A DNA stretch of 64,000 nucleotides, from assembly GCF_009720675.1 (NCBI RefSeq), contig NZ_WNJO01000008.1, forward strand, positions 62,001-126,000. Reading direction: 5' to 3'. Each line of letters begins with the position of its first letter. The first letter of the stretch is position 1. Under the pieces are notes generated by a model, which ran no database searches, had not been told where the DNA came from, and saw only the letters and a program-made list of their open reading frames with translations. This DNA comes from Secundilactobacillus folii. GTDB taxonomy: Bacteria; Bacillota; Bacilli; Lactobacillales; Lactobacillaceae. A program made the position numbers and the translations under genes. Shown here one piece after another: positions 35,723 through 45,847 of the stretch.

Positions 35723-36361
35723 ATGCGGGTACGAAAAAAACCGTGGGCAGCACAGTACATTAAGGATCATGCCGATCAGATCGTGACCGATCCCGAGACG
35801 CAGTTAGGCCATTGGCAGGACCGCTTTCCAAGTGAACAACCGTTACAAGTGGAAATTGGTATAGGTAAGGGTCAGTTCATTGTCGAAATGGCTCGGCAAC
35901 ATCCAGATATCAACTTTTTAGGGATTGAAATCCAGGAGTCGGTCATTGCAACGGCACTGCGGAAATTAGTCGAAAGTGGTCTGGCTAACGTCCAGCTGGT
36001 GGAGACGGATGGCGCTAACGTTGATACGCTGTTTGCGCCGGCTGAAGTTGATCAGCTCTTTTTAAACTTTTCTGATCCTTGGCCCAAGAAACGGCACGCT
36101 AAGCGGCGACTGACATCACCCAATTTTTTAAGTCATTACCAAAACGTGCTTAAGAAGAACGGTCGAATCCAGTTTAAAACTGACAATCGTGGCCTGTTTG
36201 AATATTCGCTAATGAGTTTTAATCATTTTGGCCTGGAATTTGACCGAGTTTGGCTTGACTTACACAATAGTGATGGCAACGTGGGTAACGTGCAAACGGA
36301 ATACGAAGAAAAGTTCAGTTCCAAGGGCCCAATTTATGAACTGATCGCGCATTTTAAATGA
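35723..36361 (+). CDS. trmB: tRNA (guanine-N7-)-methyltransferase
   Basis: The 212-residue SAM-dependent enzyme methylates G46 of tRNA. SAM-binding VEIGIGKGQF is near 43-52. The diagnostic NFSDPWPKKRHAKRRL block is near 116-131, and a C-terminal motif (EYEEKF) near 194 belongs to the family. The ATG follows GGAGGAACAGT. It stands alone between two hairpins at the head of the ytpP-ytpR-sftA-murC region. Confidence 0.95.
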   Translation: MRVRKKPWAAQYIKDHADQIVTDPETQLGHWQDRFPSEQPLQVEIGIGKGQFIVEMARQHPDINFLGIEIQESVIATALRKLVESGLANVQLVETDGANVDTLFAPAEVDQLFLNFSDPWPKKRHAKRRLTSPNFLSHYQNVLKKNGRIQFKTDNRGLFEYSLMSFNHFGLEFDRVWLDLHNSDGNVGNVQTEYEEKFSSKGPIYELIAHFK

Positions 36362-36371
36362 CGTGTGTGAC

Positions 36372-36420
36372 CAAAAAAATCTCACTCAACCTGCTATTAA
36401 CCGGTCAAGTGAGATATAAT
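36372..36420 (-). terminator. Terminator of the minus-strand PepSY-like gene
   Basis: TCTCACT and AGTGAGA form the stem. Seven A residues at 36373-36379 give a T-run on the minus strand, 8 bases past the stop at 36428. On the plus strand no T-run follows, so it may only weakly stop trmB transcripts. Confidence 0.6.
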
Positions 36421-36427
36421 TTGGTGC

Positions 36428-36760
36428 TTATTTGGACATGCGCTTGATTTTGAGGATACTACCGGTCTTAGCATCGGCGGTAAACTGATACTGGACTAGT
36501 TTTTGATCTTCTAGCCGGGAAATACCACCGGTATACACCATGGTATGAACGGCAAATTGCGCGTGCTGATGCGGATGCTCATTGATCCAGGCACCTTCAA
36601 TTGCGGATTCCTTTCTAAAGGCTTGCTTTACACGCTCTAAAATATCGCTGGCGGTTAGATACTGTCGCCGTTTTAAAGACTTGCCCATCAGGAAACCTAG
36701 AAGAATGCTGAGGGTTGATAATAAGCTAAGTTGTTGATAATTTTTTAAGTTGAGTTCCAT
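36428..36760 (-). CDS. Small membrane-anchored PepSY-like protein
   Basis: The 110-residue protein has an N-terminal membrane segment (about 10-28) and a C-terminal part with the PepSY-like pattern YQFTADAKTGSILKIKR. Such domains are often extracytoplasmic and may modulate proteases, but no function is shown. The ATG at 36760 follows GGAGGAGAAATCGCCT; a longer frame of 32 codons runs into the divergent promoter and is rejected. Its position near trmB and ytpP matches the small ytzB-type gene of Bacillus. Confidence 0.7.
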   Translation of the reverse strand: MELNLKNYQQLSLLSTLSILLGFLMGKSLKRRQYLTASDILERVKQAFRKESAIEGAWINEHPHQHAQFAVHTMVYTGGISRLEDQKLVQYQFTADAKTGSILKIKRMSK

Positions 36761-36889
36761 AGGCGATTTCTCCTCCAAGTAATTGCATCTATCGTAGCTC
36801 AAAATATCGCAAAGTGCCACATTAATGATTTTTTTCTGAAAACGAGGTATAATCATTTTACTGAAAAAAAGTAAGTAAGGAGTGATTTC

Positions 36890-37207
36890 ATGGAAGCTTT
36901 ACCAAAAGTAACTCGCGACCAACTGAATGACAAAATTAAGGACGGCAAGTACATGCTGTTTTTCTCGGCAACTTGGTGCCCTGACTGCGCCTTTATTAAG
37001 CCTGCGATGCCAGCTATTGAAGCTGAGTATCCCAACTTTAAGTTTCTTGCCGTTGACCGGGATGAAAACACGGATCTAGCAATCGATTTAAATGTGTTAG
37101 GCATTCCGAGCTTTATTGCGTATAATAATGGTGAAGAGATTGGTCGGTTCGTTAACAAGGACCGTAAAACAAAACAACAAGTTGAAGAATTTATTAACGC
37201 ACTTTAA
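36890..37207 (+). CDS. ytpP: Thioredoxin-like protein YtpP
   Basis: The 105-residue thioredoxin fold has the active-site motif WCPDC near 27-31 and the cis-proline loop GIPSFIAY near 74. The CPDC dipeptide differs from the CGPC of general thioredoxin. It is cytosolic. TATAAT at 36848-36853 is a likely -10, and AAGGAG precedes the ATG. It begins the ytpP-ytpR-sftA run, the same order as in Bacillus; its redox partner is unknown. Confidence 0.9.
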   Translation: MEALPKVTRDQLNDKIKDGKYMLFFSATWCPDCAFIKPAMPAIEAEYPNFKFLAVDRDENTDLAIDLNVLGIPSFIAYNNGEEIGRFVNKDRKTKQQVEEFINAL

Positions 37208-37233
37208 TTCTGATACGACTGAAAGGATGCTCC

Positions 37234-37869
37234 ATGTTAATTTCTAGTTATAATCAAGCTGCGTTGGGTGACGTTTTAATTATGTATCTGGCACCTGATG
37301 CACCGTCGCAATCCGTTGTCACTAAGGGTGCTTTCACCCGTATTTTTAACCCGGAAACCAATACCACTTTGGGCTACAACGTTGACCACGTTTCTAAGAT
37401 CTTAGGTCCAATTAAAAAAAACGGCCAGGTCTTTTTAACTGCTCAACAAGTAGCAAAACTTAATGCAGCATTGAGTGCCGCTGGTTTTCAGCCAGAGCTG
37501 GAACCTGACCTAGATTCTAAGTTCTTTGTGGGCTACGTTGAAAGTGCTGAGCCTCATCCTAAATCTGATCATTTGTTAGTGACCCAAACCCGTGTGCAAG
37601 ATGGTCAAGTTTTGCAGATTGTTTCCGGCTCGCCAAATATGCGTGCTGAAATCAAGGTCGTGGTTGCAGAGATTGGGGCTATGATGCCCAACGGCGAGAT
37701 TATTTGGCCTGGTAAATTGCGTGGTGTTGAAAGTGATGGTATGATTTCATCAGGAAGAGAATTACAGATTCCGGGTGCACCCGATCGGCCGGGCGCGTTG
37801 ATTTTACCTGATGACTACGAAGTTGGAGCGCCATTTGATTTTGAAAGGGCACAGACTTTATTCAGCTAA
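37234..37869 (+). CDS. ytpR: YtpR-family tRNA-binding protein
   Basis: The 211-residue protein has a novel N-terminal region (1-95) followed by an EMAP/Trbp111-type OB-fold tRNA-binding domain (about 97-200), with VGYVESAEPHPKSDHLLV and GMISSGRELQI. The same domain is found at the N-terminus of PheT, but here it stands alone. It probably binds structured RNA; no catalytic domain is present. It lies 26 bases after ytpP and ends at a terminator. Confidence 0.92.
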   Translation: MLISSYNQAALGDVLIMYLAPDAPSQSVVTKGAFTRIFNPETNTTLGYNVDHVSKILGPIKKNGQVFLTAQQVAKLNAALSAAGFQPELEPDLDSKFFVGYVESAEPHPKSDHLLVTQTRVQDGQVLQIVSGSPNMRAEIKVVVAEIGAMMPNGEIIWPGKLRGVESDGMISSGRELQIPGAPDRPGALILPDDYEVGAPFDFERAQTLFS

Positions 37870-37881
37870 ATGAACGACGTG

Positions 37882-37907
37882 AAAGGGGCCTCGGCTCCTT
37901 TTTATTT
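37882..37907 (+). terminator. Terminator after ytpR
   Basis: AAAGGGGCC pairs with GGCTCCTTT (one G-T pair) across TC, followed by TTATTTT. Confidence 0.8.
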
Positions 37908-37966
37908 TGCCCTCAACCGATTTGATTTATGACCCGATTAATATGATATTGAATGGATGACTATAA

Positions 37967-40717
37967 ATGAACCATTACGACGGACCAGCCTTTTTTCGTA
38001 AATATCGTCGACCTGAAAAGTCGAATCAAAAACCGGAACGCCCACAACTGAGGGTCCCAGATGTCAAAAAAGACCATCGATCTCAGCAGCCGGCAATCGT
38101 GACCAAAAAAGCTAGAAAACAAGTGACGCCTGAGCCAGTAAAAACGCCGGTCGAGCCAAAAAAGCCGATTAAAGAAAACTGGCGGACAGCGGTGCCTTTT
38201 CGGCCTTCAGCAGTTCCCAAGCAGTTATATTATCAGCCTCAAAGTAGGGAGCGTACTGATTTTTCAGCCTTGATCCAGAAGTATTTTGACAAACCAGACA
38301 CTGATGTGCTGTTATTTGACCAGGGCAATCAGACCAAGATGCAAACGGACAGGTCGCAATTTACGTTTGAAAGTAATGCGGCTGCTGCTGCGGTGGAAGA
38401 CACTGCAGTTCAGGCCGTGGATGACGACTCGGACAAAGCGGTTACCGACCCAAGCGAATATTCCAGTGAAATTAACACTATCAGTGAAACTCCTAATTTT
38501 TCAGAAAAGGTGGAGACCAGCACTTTAGATGGTTCAGAAGTAACTGGAATGACTGATAAAGCAACGACAGATTCTGACCAGACTGGTAGTGCATTTGCTC
38601 GCCCAACAGCAGTGAGTGATTCTAGCTTGAACAAAGCTGTCAATAACGTTTCAAACGAACAACCAGGTTCCGTTTCGCATTTGCAAAATATTGTCAGTGA
38701 CGCCGATACAAGTAAAGGTGTTGCCGAAAACCCCGAAAATGTTAACAACAGGGCTCAAACTGAATTTCCGGCAAGCAATACTACGCATAAAATTGACAGT
38801 CAAGCGTCGACTTTGTCTGATGAAATGGTGTCTAAAAGTGTCGCCAGTTTATCAAATGACGATCAACACACTAAAACTGGCACAAACTCATTCGCCAATG
38901 TTAGTTCTGAAGCTGGCAGCGATTCAAGACCCCGTTCATCAGGTTCTACTGCTTTGGCACCAAACCAGGATTCCGTTATCCATCAACAACCTGTTGAAGA
39001 TTCTGCAATTCCAGAAAATGAAGCGCAAGTTTTACAGCCCGACTCAGCTATTTCCGTGGTACACGACCCAAATAATCTTTCATTGGCGGGCGAGTCAAGC
39101 AAGCAAGTGGGACCTGCCAACCATTCCGAGAAAAACAAGTCTGAGGAGAACAAGCCTGCTCAATCGGATCGCGGTCTTGGTCATTCGTTAGGCGATATTT
39201 TGAGTGAGGAAAATACCAGTTCACAACTAAGTGAATTGGCCCTATTCCACGATCAACCAGACGTTCAAAATGATCAGCACCAGTCAACTCGCGGCTATCA
39301 ATTTCCGTCAACTGCTTTGCTGACACCTCCTGTGCTACCAGATGAAAGCCAATTAGATGAATGGATCGAGCATCAAGGCGAGGTACTGGATGAAACGTTA
39401 AAAGCCTTTCACGTGGATGCTCACGTGGTCGATTGGACGGTTGGTCCCACGGTCACCCAATTCCAAGTGCACCTCGCTTTGGGTGTTAAAGTGAATAAGA
39501 TTACGAATTTAACGGATGATTTGAAACTGGCTTTGGCTGCAAAAGACATTCGGATTGAAGCGCCAATTCCCGGTAAAACAACGGTCGGTATTGAAATTCC
39601 TAATCCCCAAACGCGTCCTGTGATGCTGTCTGAGGTGCTGGAGTCAGACGCCTTTAAGACTAGTCAATCACCATTGACCGTCGCGTTGGGCGTTGATCTA
39701 TTTGGGCAGCCCAAAGTAACTGATTTACGTAAAATGCCTCACGGTCTAATTGCCGGTGCCACGGGTTCGGGTAAATCAGTCTTTATCAATAGTTTGTTGA
39801 TTTCGTTACTGTATAAGGCCACACCAGCAGAATTGCGTCTGATTCTGATTGATCCCAAAGCCGTTGAATTAGCACCTTATGATGGTCTACCGCACCTGTT
39901 GTCACCCGTGATTTCTGATCCGAAAGCCGCCGCTGCTGCGCTTAAGTGGGCGGTTGGCGAAATGGACGACCGTTATGAGCGTTTAGCTGCTGCGGGGGTT
40001 CGAAACATTGAACAGTATAATGAACGCGCTGAGCTCACTGAAGATTACGGGCAAAAGCTGCCCTACATCGTGATTGTGATCGATGAACTTGCTGACCTGA
40101 TGATGATGGCGTCCAGTGAGGTTCAGGATTACATTGTGCGGATTACTCAAAAGGCTCGGGCAGCAGGGATTCACCTATTGATTGCTACTCAACGGCCGAG
40201 TGTGGATATCGTGACCGGTGTGATCAAGAATAATATCCCAACTCGGGTAGCCTTCATGGTCTCCTCACAAGTTGATTCCAGAACGATTCTGGATACTTCC
40301 GGAGCGGAACGTTTACTAGGAAAGGGCGACATGCTGTTTCTCGGTAACGGCGCTTCCCAGCCAGTCAGGCTTCAAGGAACCTTTGTGGACGAAGAAGTGG
40401 ATCGCGTAACTGACTTTGTGCGTGATCAGGGTGAACCCCACTATGAATTTAACCCGGACGGTCTGCTTAAGAAGCAGCAGGTTCAAGAGAGCCAAGATGA
40501 ACTGCTACCCGAGGTTTTAGACTACATTGTTCAGGAAAAAACGGTCTCAACCTCGAAGCTCCAGCGAGTCTTTTCCATTGGCTATAACCGGGCCGCTAAC
40601 TTGATCGATACGCTTGAGGACAAGCAGTATATTTCCGGTCAAAACGGTTCAAAGCCACGCGACGTTTTTCTAACTGAAAAGCAGTTAGCAGAGATCCGGG
40701 CACCCAGAACGGACTGA
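37967..40717 (+). CDS. sftA: SftA-type soluble DNA translocase (FtsK/SpoIIIE family)
   Basis: The 916-residue protein has a long, low-complexity region rich in Ser, Asp, Glu and Asn (about 60-440). The FtsK alpha/beta motor follows, with Walker A GATGSGKSV near 597 and Walker B IVIVIDELADLMMM near 700, then a C-terminal winged-helix gamma domain. No N-terminal membrane spans are present, so this is the soluble SftA type that clears DNA from the closing septum. In Bacillus sftA likewise follows ytpR and precedes murC. No strong binding site precedes the ATG; GGATGAC is the nearest. Confidence 0.9.
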   Translation: MNHYDGPAFFRKYRRPEKSNQKPERPQLRVPDVKKDHRSQQPAIVTKKARKQVTPEPVKTPVEPKKPIKENWRTAVPFRPSAVPKQLYYQPQSRERTDFSALIQKYFDKPDTDVLLFDQGNQTKMQTDRSQFTFESNAAAAAVEDTAVQAVDDDSDKAVTDPSEYSSEINTISETPNFSEKVETSTLDGSEVTGMTDKATTDSDQTGSAFARPTAVSDSSLNKAVNNVSNEQPGSVSHLQNIVSDADTSKGVAENPENVNNRAQTEFPASNTTHKIDSQASTLSDEMVSKSVASLSNDDQHTKTGTNSFANVSSEAGSDSRPRSSGSTALAPNQDSVIHQQPVEDSAIPENEAQVLQPDSAISVVHDPNNLSLAGESSKQVGPANHSEKNKSEENKPAQSDRGLGHSLGDILSEENTSSQLSELALFHDQPDVQNDQHQSTRGYQFPSTALLTPPVLPDESQLDEWIEHQGEVLDETLKAFHVDAHVVDWTVGPTVTQFQVHLALGVKVNKITNLTDDLKLALAAKDIRIEAPIPGKTTVGIEIPNPQTRPVMLSEVLESDAFKTSQSPLTVALGVDLFGQPKVTDLRKMPHGLIAGATGSGKSVFINSLLISLLYKATPAELRLILIDPKAVELAPYDGLPHLLSPVISDPKAAAAALKWAVGEMDDRYERLAAAGVRNIEQYNERAELTEDYGQKLPYIVIVIDELADLMMMASSEVQDYIVRITQKARAAGIHLLIATQRPSVDIVTGVIKNNIPTRVAFMVSSQVDSRTILDTSGAERLLGKGDMLFLGNGASQPVRLQGTFVDEEVDRVTDFVRDQGEPHYEFNPDGLLKKQQVQESQDELLPEVLDYIVQEKTVSTSKLQRVFSIGYNRAANLIDTLEDKQYISGQNGSKPRDVFLTEKQLAEIRAPRTD

Positions 40718-40866
40718 AAGGTGAAATGCAGTCATGCTGACGTGCATAATCTGCACTGTTAAATCGGTGGTAGCTCTGCTAAAATATTGATATGGACCAA
40801 TGATGGTTGACTGACCGGCAGTGGCCAACCTGAAAAAATCATTTAAGTGATGAAAAGAGGATTTTC

Positions 40867-42198
40867 ATGGACAACACAACCACGTACTATTTTGTTGGAA
40901 TTAAGGGTTCAGGAATGAGCTCATTAGCACTCATTTTGCATGACAAGGGGTTTAAAGTTGCTGGTTCAGATATTACTCAGTACACGTTTACGCAACGTGG
41001 CCTTGAACAAGCTAAGATTCCAGTTTACCCATTTGATGCAGCTAATATTCATGAGGGGTTAACGGTGATCGCTGGTAATTCCTTTACCGATGACCATCCC
41101 GAAATTAAAAAAGCCCGTGAAATGGGGCTGCCGGTCTACCGGTACCATGAATTTTTAGGCAAACTGATTGAGGGCTATACCAGTATCGGGGTTGCAGGTG
41201 CGCATGGTAAGACCAGTACGACCGGTTTACTCTCACACGTGTTGTCAGGAATCGCACCAACTAGTTATCTAATTGGCGACGGGACCGGTAAGGGGACACC
41301 TAACGCTCGGTTCTTCGTTTATGAAGCCGATGAGTACCGGCGTCACTTTTTAGCCACGAAACCTGACTATGCCATCATGACTAACATTGACTTTGATCAT
41401 CCTGACTATTACAAGGATATCAACGATGTTTTTGACGCTTTCCAAACGTTTGCAAACCAAGTTTCTAAGGGAATTTTCGCTTGGGGTGACGATAAAAATC
41501 TACGCCGCTTAAAAGCCGATGTACCGATCTACTATTATGGGACAGGTGACCAGGATGATTTTCAGGCCCGCAATATTAAACGGACGACTAAGGGGTCACA
41601 ATTTGACGTCTATTACCATGATAAATTCTTGGGTAATTACCATGTACCGTTGTTTGGCGAACACAACGTTTTAAATAGTTTAGCCGTGATTGCAGTGGCA
41701 TACTTTGAAGAAGTAGACCTCGATGCGATCAGGGAGGAACTGCTGAGCTTCAAAGGGGTCAAGCGTCGTTTTGCTGAACGAAAAGTTGCCGATATGACGA
41801 TTATTGACGACTATGCTCACCATCCATCAGAGATTCGTGCAACCCTGGACGCAGCACGCCAGAAGTATCCTGACAAGCAGGTTATCGCCGTGTTTCAGCC
41901 CCACACCTTTACTCGGGTGATTGCGCTAATGGACGACTTTGCGAAGGCTTTAAATAACGCTGATGTGGTTTATTTAACAGACATTTTTAGTTCTGCTCGT
42001 GAAAGTAACGGTAAGGTTTCGAGTCAAGACCTGGCTAAAAAGATCGTTAAAGGCGGCGAGATCCTCAAACTGGAGAACATGTCACCATTACTGGATTATC
42101 ACGATGCCGTAGTCGTCTTCATGGGTGCCGGTGACGTTCAGAAGTACGAACGGGCTTATGAGGACCTATTAAGTCACTTGTCATTGAAAGATAATTAA
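40867..42198 (+). CDS. murC: UDP-N-acetylmuramate--L-alanine ligase
   Basis: The 443-residue Mur ligase adds L-Ala to UDP-MurNAc in cytosolic peptidoglycan synthesis. N-terminal [13 protein letters not shown] near 8-20 is the MurC nucleotide-sugar motif. The ATP loop [10 protein letters not shown] is near 113-122. DYAHHPSEI near 318 and FQPHTFTR near 346 complete the signature. AGAGGA precedes the ATG. A GC-rich hairpin (GGTTGACTG... CAACC) lies in its leader at about 40807-40831, of unknown meaning. Confidence 0.96.
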   Translation: MDNTTTYYFVGIKGSGMSSLALILHDKGFKVAGSDITQYTFTQRGLEQAKIPVYPFDAANIHEGLTVIAGNSFTDDHPEIKKAREMGLPVYRYHEFLGKLIEGYTSIGVAGAHGKTSTTGLLSHVLSGIAPTSYLIGDGTGKGTPNARFFVYEADEYRRHFLATKPDYAIMTNIDFDHPDYYKDINDVFDAFQTFANQVSKGIFAWGDDKNLRRLKADVPIYYYGTGDQDDFQARNIKRTTKGSQFDVYYHDKFLGNYHVPLFGEHNVLNSLAVIAVAYFEEVDLDAIREELLSFKGVKRRFAERKVADMTIIDDYAHHPSEIRATLDAARQKYPDKQVIAVFQPHTFTRVIALMDDFAKALNNADVVYLTDIFSSARESNGKVSSQDLAKKIVKGGEILKLENMSPLLDYHDAVVVFMGAGDVQKYERAYEDLLSHLSLKDN

Positions 42199-42257
42199 AC
42201 TTTTTGTTAAGGAATACTTAAAGATAATGTTAAACTGATACTGACAGTTATTTTTAA

Positions 42258-42285
42258 TTGCATTTTACTGTAGGATTGGTACAAT
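42258..42285 (+). promoter_or_regulatory. Promoter of the Bax-inhibitor-like gene
   Basis: TTGCAT and TACAAT are spaced by 16 bases, about 37 bases before the start codon. Confidence 0.65.
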
Positions 42286-42321
42286 TTATTGATAATAAAG
42301 ATCTTTAAGGAGGAACCTTGA

Positions 42322-43026
42322 TTGAACAATTATGACGAACAGCCACGGCGCGTGGTCAACGCTGACGTGGGCTTGAACAGCTTTTTGACCAAGATGTATG
42401 GCTGGATGGGACTGGCAGTCTTACTTTCAGCCGTTTCAGCGTACTTTTTCGCAACTTCGCCGGCTTTGATGTCAAGTTTTGCGGGTCCTTCAAGATGGAT
42501 CATTCTCATTGTTTGGTTTGCATTTCCATTTATTGTTAGTGGTCAAGCCTTGAAACGGCCAGCATTAAGTTTTGTGCTACTGATGGTTTACGCTCTGATA
42601 ACGGGGGCGATGTTTTCGGGATTTGCACTCATTTACACGGGTGCCACGATTACAACAGCCTTTGTTTCAAGTGCGACCGTCTTCATTGTCATGGCTCTTT
42701 ATGGGACTGTGACCAAACGTAGTCTAGCAAAAGTTGGTGCACAGGCAACTGCTGCACTGATTGCTTTGATTGTTGCGATGGTCATCAACATGTTTCTGCA
42801 GAGTCCAATGATCTCATACATTTTCTCGTTCGTTGGTGTGATTATTTTCACTGCTTTGACGGCTTCAGATAGTCAAAAGCTAAAACAGCTCTATTTGAAC
42901 AGCGATGGTAGTGGCACTGCCAGCACGGGGATCGCGATCATTGGTGCGATGCAGCTTTACCTTGATTTTGTTAACTTGTTCTTGTTCCTGCTAGAAATCT
43001 TTGGTGGCGGAAACAGTCGGAACTAA
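42322..43026 (+). CDS. Bax inhibitor-1/YccA-family membrane protein
   Basis: The 234-residue protein has seven hydrophobic segments. It shows the family pattern FLTKMYGWMGLAVLLSA near 17-33 and the C-terminal ALTASDSQKLKQLY region, where the conserved Asp pair of the putative pH-sensing pore lies. Family members are proposed calcium leak channels or stress proteins; no specific role can be read here. It starts with TTG after AAGGAGGAACC, and it is monocistronic with its own promoter and terminator. Confidence 0.9.
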   Translation: MNNYDEQPRRVVNADVGLNSFLTKMYGWMGLAVLLSAVSAYFFATSPALMSSFAGPSRWIILIVWFAFPFIVSGQALKRPALSFVLLMVYALITGAMFSGFALIYTGATITTAFVSSATVFIVMALYGTVTKRSLAKVGAQATAALIALIVAMVINMFLQSPMISYIFSFVGVIIFTALTASDSQKLKQLYLNSDGSGTASTGIAIIGAMQLYLDFVNLFLFLLEIFGGGNSRN

Positions 43027-43040
43027 TTAAAAATTTAATT

Positions 43041-43086
43041 AAAACGCGTTTTCCCGGTCGGAAATGACTGGAAAACGCGTTTTTAT
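43041..43086. terminator. Strong terminator after the Bax-inhibitor-like gene
   Basis: AAAACGCGTTTTCC and GGAAAACGCGTTTT are exact complements of 14 bases around a 15-base loop, with a T-run following. Confidence 0.9.
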
Positions 43087-43158
43087 TGCTGTCCTGGTTT
43101 GTATCTATCGATTTCTTTGGTAAACTGGAAGTAATGAAAAAATGTGGAGGCCCTTTCA

Positions 43159-45816
43159 ATGGCAGAATCTAAACGATTATTACTCATCGATGGCAACAGT
43201 GTGGCGTTTCGGGCTTTTTACGCGCTGTACACGTCATTGAATAGTTTCACCAATTCTGACGGACTGCATACGAACGCCATTTTTGGCTTTAACAGAATGT
43301 TGGATATTATGTTGGAACAGGTCAAACCTACCGATGCTTTAGTCGCCTTTGACGCCGGTAAAGTGACCTTTCGAACGAAAAAGTATGCTGACTACAAGGG
43401 CGGACGAGCTAAGACACCACCGGAATTGTCAGAACAGATGCCATACTTAAGAAAACTACTGCAGGCTCGCGGTATCAAATCGTATGAGCTTCCTAATTAT
43501 GAAGCCGATGATATCATTGGTACCATGGCTAAAGAAGCCGAAAAAGCCGGTTATGAGACGACCATTTTTACCGGGGATCGAGATTTAACGCAACTGACTT
43601 CAGATGCAACCAGCGTTGCTGTGTCGAAAAAAGGTGTGACCGAGGTTGAAACGTATACCCCTGAACATGTCGAAGAAAAGCTTGGTGTTCGCCCAAACCA
43701 AATTATTGAGATCAAGGGTCTCCAAGGCGATACTTCGGATAACTATCCTGGAGTGGCAGGGGTTGGACCGAAGACAGCTGTCAATTTGATTCAAAAGTAC
43801 GATACGATCGACGGCGTCTATGACCACCTCGATGATATTTCGGCCAAGAAAATGAAAGCACACTTGATCGAAGATAAAGATTCTGCATTTCAATCCCGCG
43901 ACCTGGCGACGATTCGCCGGGATGCACCACTTGAAATCAAACTTTCAGATTTAAAGTATGAAGGCGACCAGCGTGATGAACTAGTAGCCTTTTACCAAGA
44001 AATGAACTTCCAGTCGTTTTTAAATAAGATGAACGCTGATTCAGACGACGACGTTCTAGGGTTAAAACCCGTTCATTTCACCGTTCTTACCCAATCAAAT
44101 TTAGATGTCCTTTCACAATTTGATGATCATCTGTCATTCTATCTTGAAATGCCAGAAGAAAACTACCATACGTCAACATTTGCGGGTTTTGCGCTGGGTA
44201 AAGATCAGCAGTGGTATGTCAGTCGAGACGTTGAACTGCTCCAGACACAGCAAGTTAAGCATCTGCTGGAATCTGACGAGGTCCAAAAGGATGTTTTTGA
44301 CGTCAAACGCACGTATGTTGGCCTAAATCGGTTAGGTATCAAGTTAAGCGGTGTCGATTTTGATTTATTGCTAGCATCATATTTACTGGACACCAACGAA
44401 AATAGTAACGACCTGGGCCGGCTTGCTTTTCAGCACGGCTATCATCAGATCCAGTCTGATGAAGAGGTTTACGGCAAGGGCGCAAAACGTTCGATTCCAA
44501 ACGATGATCAAATCTTTTTTGAGCATCTGACCCGGAAAGGTATCGCGATTCAATCGTTAAAATCACCGTTATTTAAACAACTTAAAGTCAACGAACAAAA
44601 CGACCTTTATCGAAACATGGAACTACCAATGGCCTTTGTGCTAGCACACATGGAGATTGCTGGTATTATGGTTGATACTGACCGTTTAACAGCGATGCAA
44701 AGCGAGTTTACCGAACTCTTAGCCCAGACTCAGCAGACCATTTTCCAAGAGGCTGGCGAGGACTTTAACATTGGTTCACCAAAACAATTGTCACATATTT
44801 TGTTTGAAAAGCTAGGGCTGACGCCAATCAAGAAGACCAAGACGGGGTACTCGACATCGGTTGACGTTTTGGAAAAATTAGCCCCAGAAGCACCGATTGT
44901 TGAAAATATTTTAAAATACCGGCAAATTGCAAAAATCCAATCGACTTACGTGGAGGGCTTGCTCAAAGTGGTCCACAGTACGGATCAAAAAGTGCATACA
45001 CGGTATTTGCAGACTCTGACGCAGACTGGGCGGCTGTCTTCAGTTGACCCTAATTTGCAAAATATTCCGATTCGAACTGAAGAAGGACGTCGGATTCGTC
45101 AAGCTTTCATTCCGAGCCACAATGGCTGGCAGATCTTTTCGTCCGATTATTCTCAGATTGAACTGCGAGTACTTGCCCACATTACGCACGATAAGAATCT
45201 TCAGGCCGCTTTTATTAATAACGAGGATATTCACGCCTCAACTGCCCGACGGATCTTTCGGTTGAGTCCCGATGCTGAGGTGACTCCCAACATGCGTCGG
45301 CAAGCTAAAGCGGTCAACTTTGGAATCGTTTATGGCATCAGTGATTATGGGTTGTCACAAAACATTGGCATTACCCGTAAGCAGGCTCGTCAATTTATCG
45401 ACACTTATTTCCAGGAGTTTCCTGGGGTTAAGCAGTACATGACAGATATTGTGGCTTCTGCAAAGGATAAGGGGTATGTCGAAACGATTGCCCACCGGCG
45501 TCGCTATTTGCCTGATATTAACGCCCGAAACTTTAACCAGCGTTCGTTTGCCGAACGAACGGCGATGAACACGCCAATTCAGGGTAGTGCGGCAGATATT
45601 ATTAAAATTGCCATGATTCAAATGGAAGATGCCCTGAAAGATCTGCAGGCAACGATGCTGCTTCAAGTCCATGATGAACTGATCTTTGAGGCGCCTGCTT
45701 CTGAAATACCAACGCTGGAGAAATTAGTTCCAAGCGTGATGGATTCAGCCGTTAAACTAGAAATTCCTTTAAAGGTAGAATCGCACTATGGCGATACATG
45801 GTACGAAGCAAAGTAA
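43159..45816 (+). CDS. polA: DNA polymerase I
   Basis: The 885-residue polymerase has an N-terminal 5'-3' exonuclease domain (1-290, with YEADDIIGT and GLQGDTSDNYPG), a central 3'-5' exonuclease-like domain (about 300-470) and a polymerase domain. Polymerase motif A is DYSQIELR, motif B is QAKAVNFGIVYG and motif C is VHDELIFE. In the central domain the FDTET catalytic site of Klenow appears replaced by FYLEM, so proofreading is probably lost, as in Bacillus Pol I. The ATG at 43159 follows GTGGAGG by 8 bases. mutM follows 31 bases later. Confidence 0.96.
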   Translation: MAESKRLLLIDGNSVAFRAFYALYTSLNSFTNSDGLHTNAIFGFNRMLDIMLEQVKPTDALVAFDAGKVTFRTKKYADYKGGRAKTPPELSEQMPYLRKLLQARGIKSYELPNYEADDIIGTMAKEAEKAGYETTIFTGDRDLTQLTSDATSVAVSKKGVTEVETYTPEHVEEKLGVRPNQIIEIKGLQGDTSDNYPGVAGVGPKTAVNLIQKYDTIDGVYDHLDDISAKKMKAHLIEDKDSAFQSRDLATIRRDAPLEIKLSDLKYEGDQRDELVAFYQEMNFQSFLNKMNADSDDDVLGLKPVHFTVLTQSNLDVLSQFDDHLSFYLEMPEENYHTSTFAGFALGKDQQWYVSRDVELLQTQQVKHLLESDEVQKDVFDVKRTYVGLNRLGIKLSGVDFDLLLASYLLDTNENSNDLGRLAFQHGYHQIQSDEEVYGKGAKRSIPNDDQIFFEHLTRKGIAIQSLKSPLFKQLKVNEQNDLYRNMELPMAFVLAHMEIAGIMVDTDRLTAMQSEFTELLAQTQQTIFQEAGEDFNIGSPKQLSHILFEKLGLTPIKKTKTGYSTSVDVLEKLAPEAPIVENILKYRQIAKIQSTYVEGLLKVVHSTDQKVHTRYLQTLTQTGRLSSVDPNLQNIPIRTEEGRRIRQAFIPSHNGWQIFSSDYSQIELRVLAHITHDKNLQAAFINNEDIHASTARRIFRLSPDAEVTPNMRRQAKAVNFGIVYGISDYGLSQNIGITRKQARQFIDTYFQEFPGVKQYMTDIVASAKDKGYVETIAHRRRYLPDINARNFNQRSFAERTAMNTPIQGSAADIIKIAMIQMEDALKDLQATMLLQVHDELIFEAPASEIPTLEKLVPSVMDSAVKLEIPLKVESHYGDTWYEAK

Positions 45817-45847
45817 GTTTAAAAATAAACGTAGGGAGGCGTGCTAG

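Noticed and set aside
38410-38748. 112-codon open frame on the minus strand opposite sftA
   Set aside because: It lies entirely inside the low-complexity coding region of sftA and has no binding site or family similarity.
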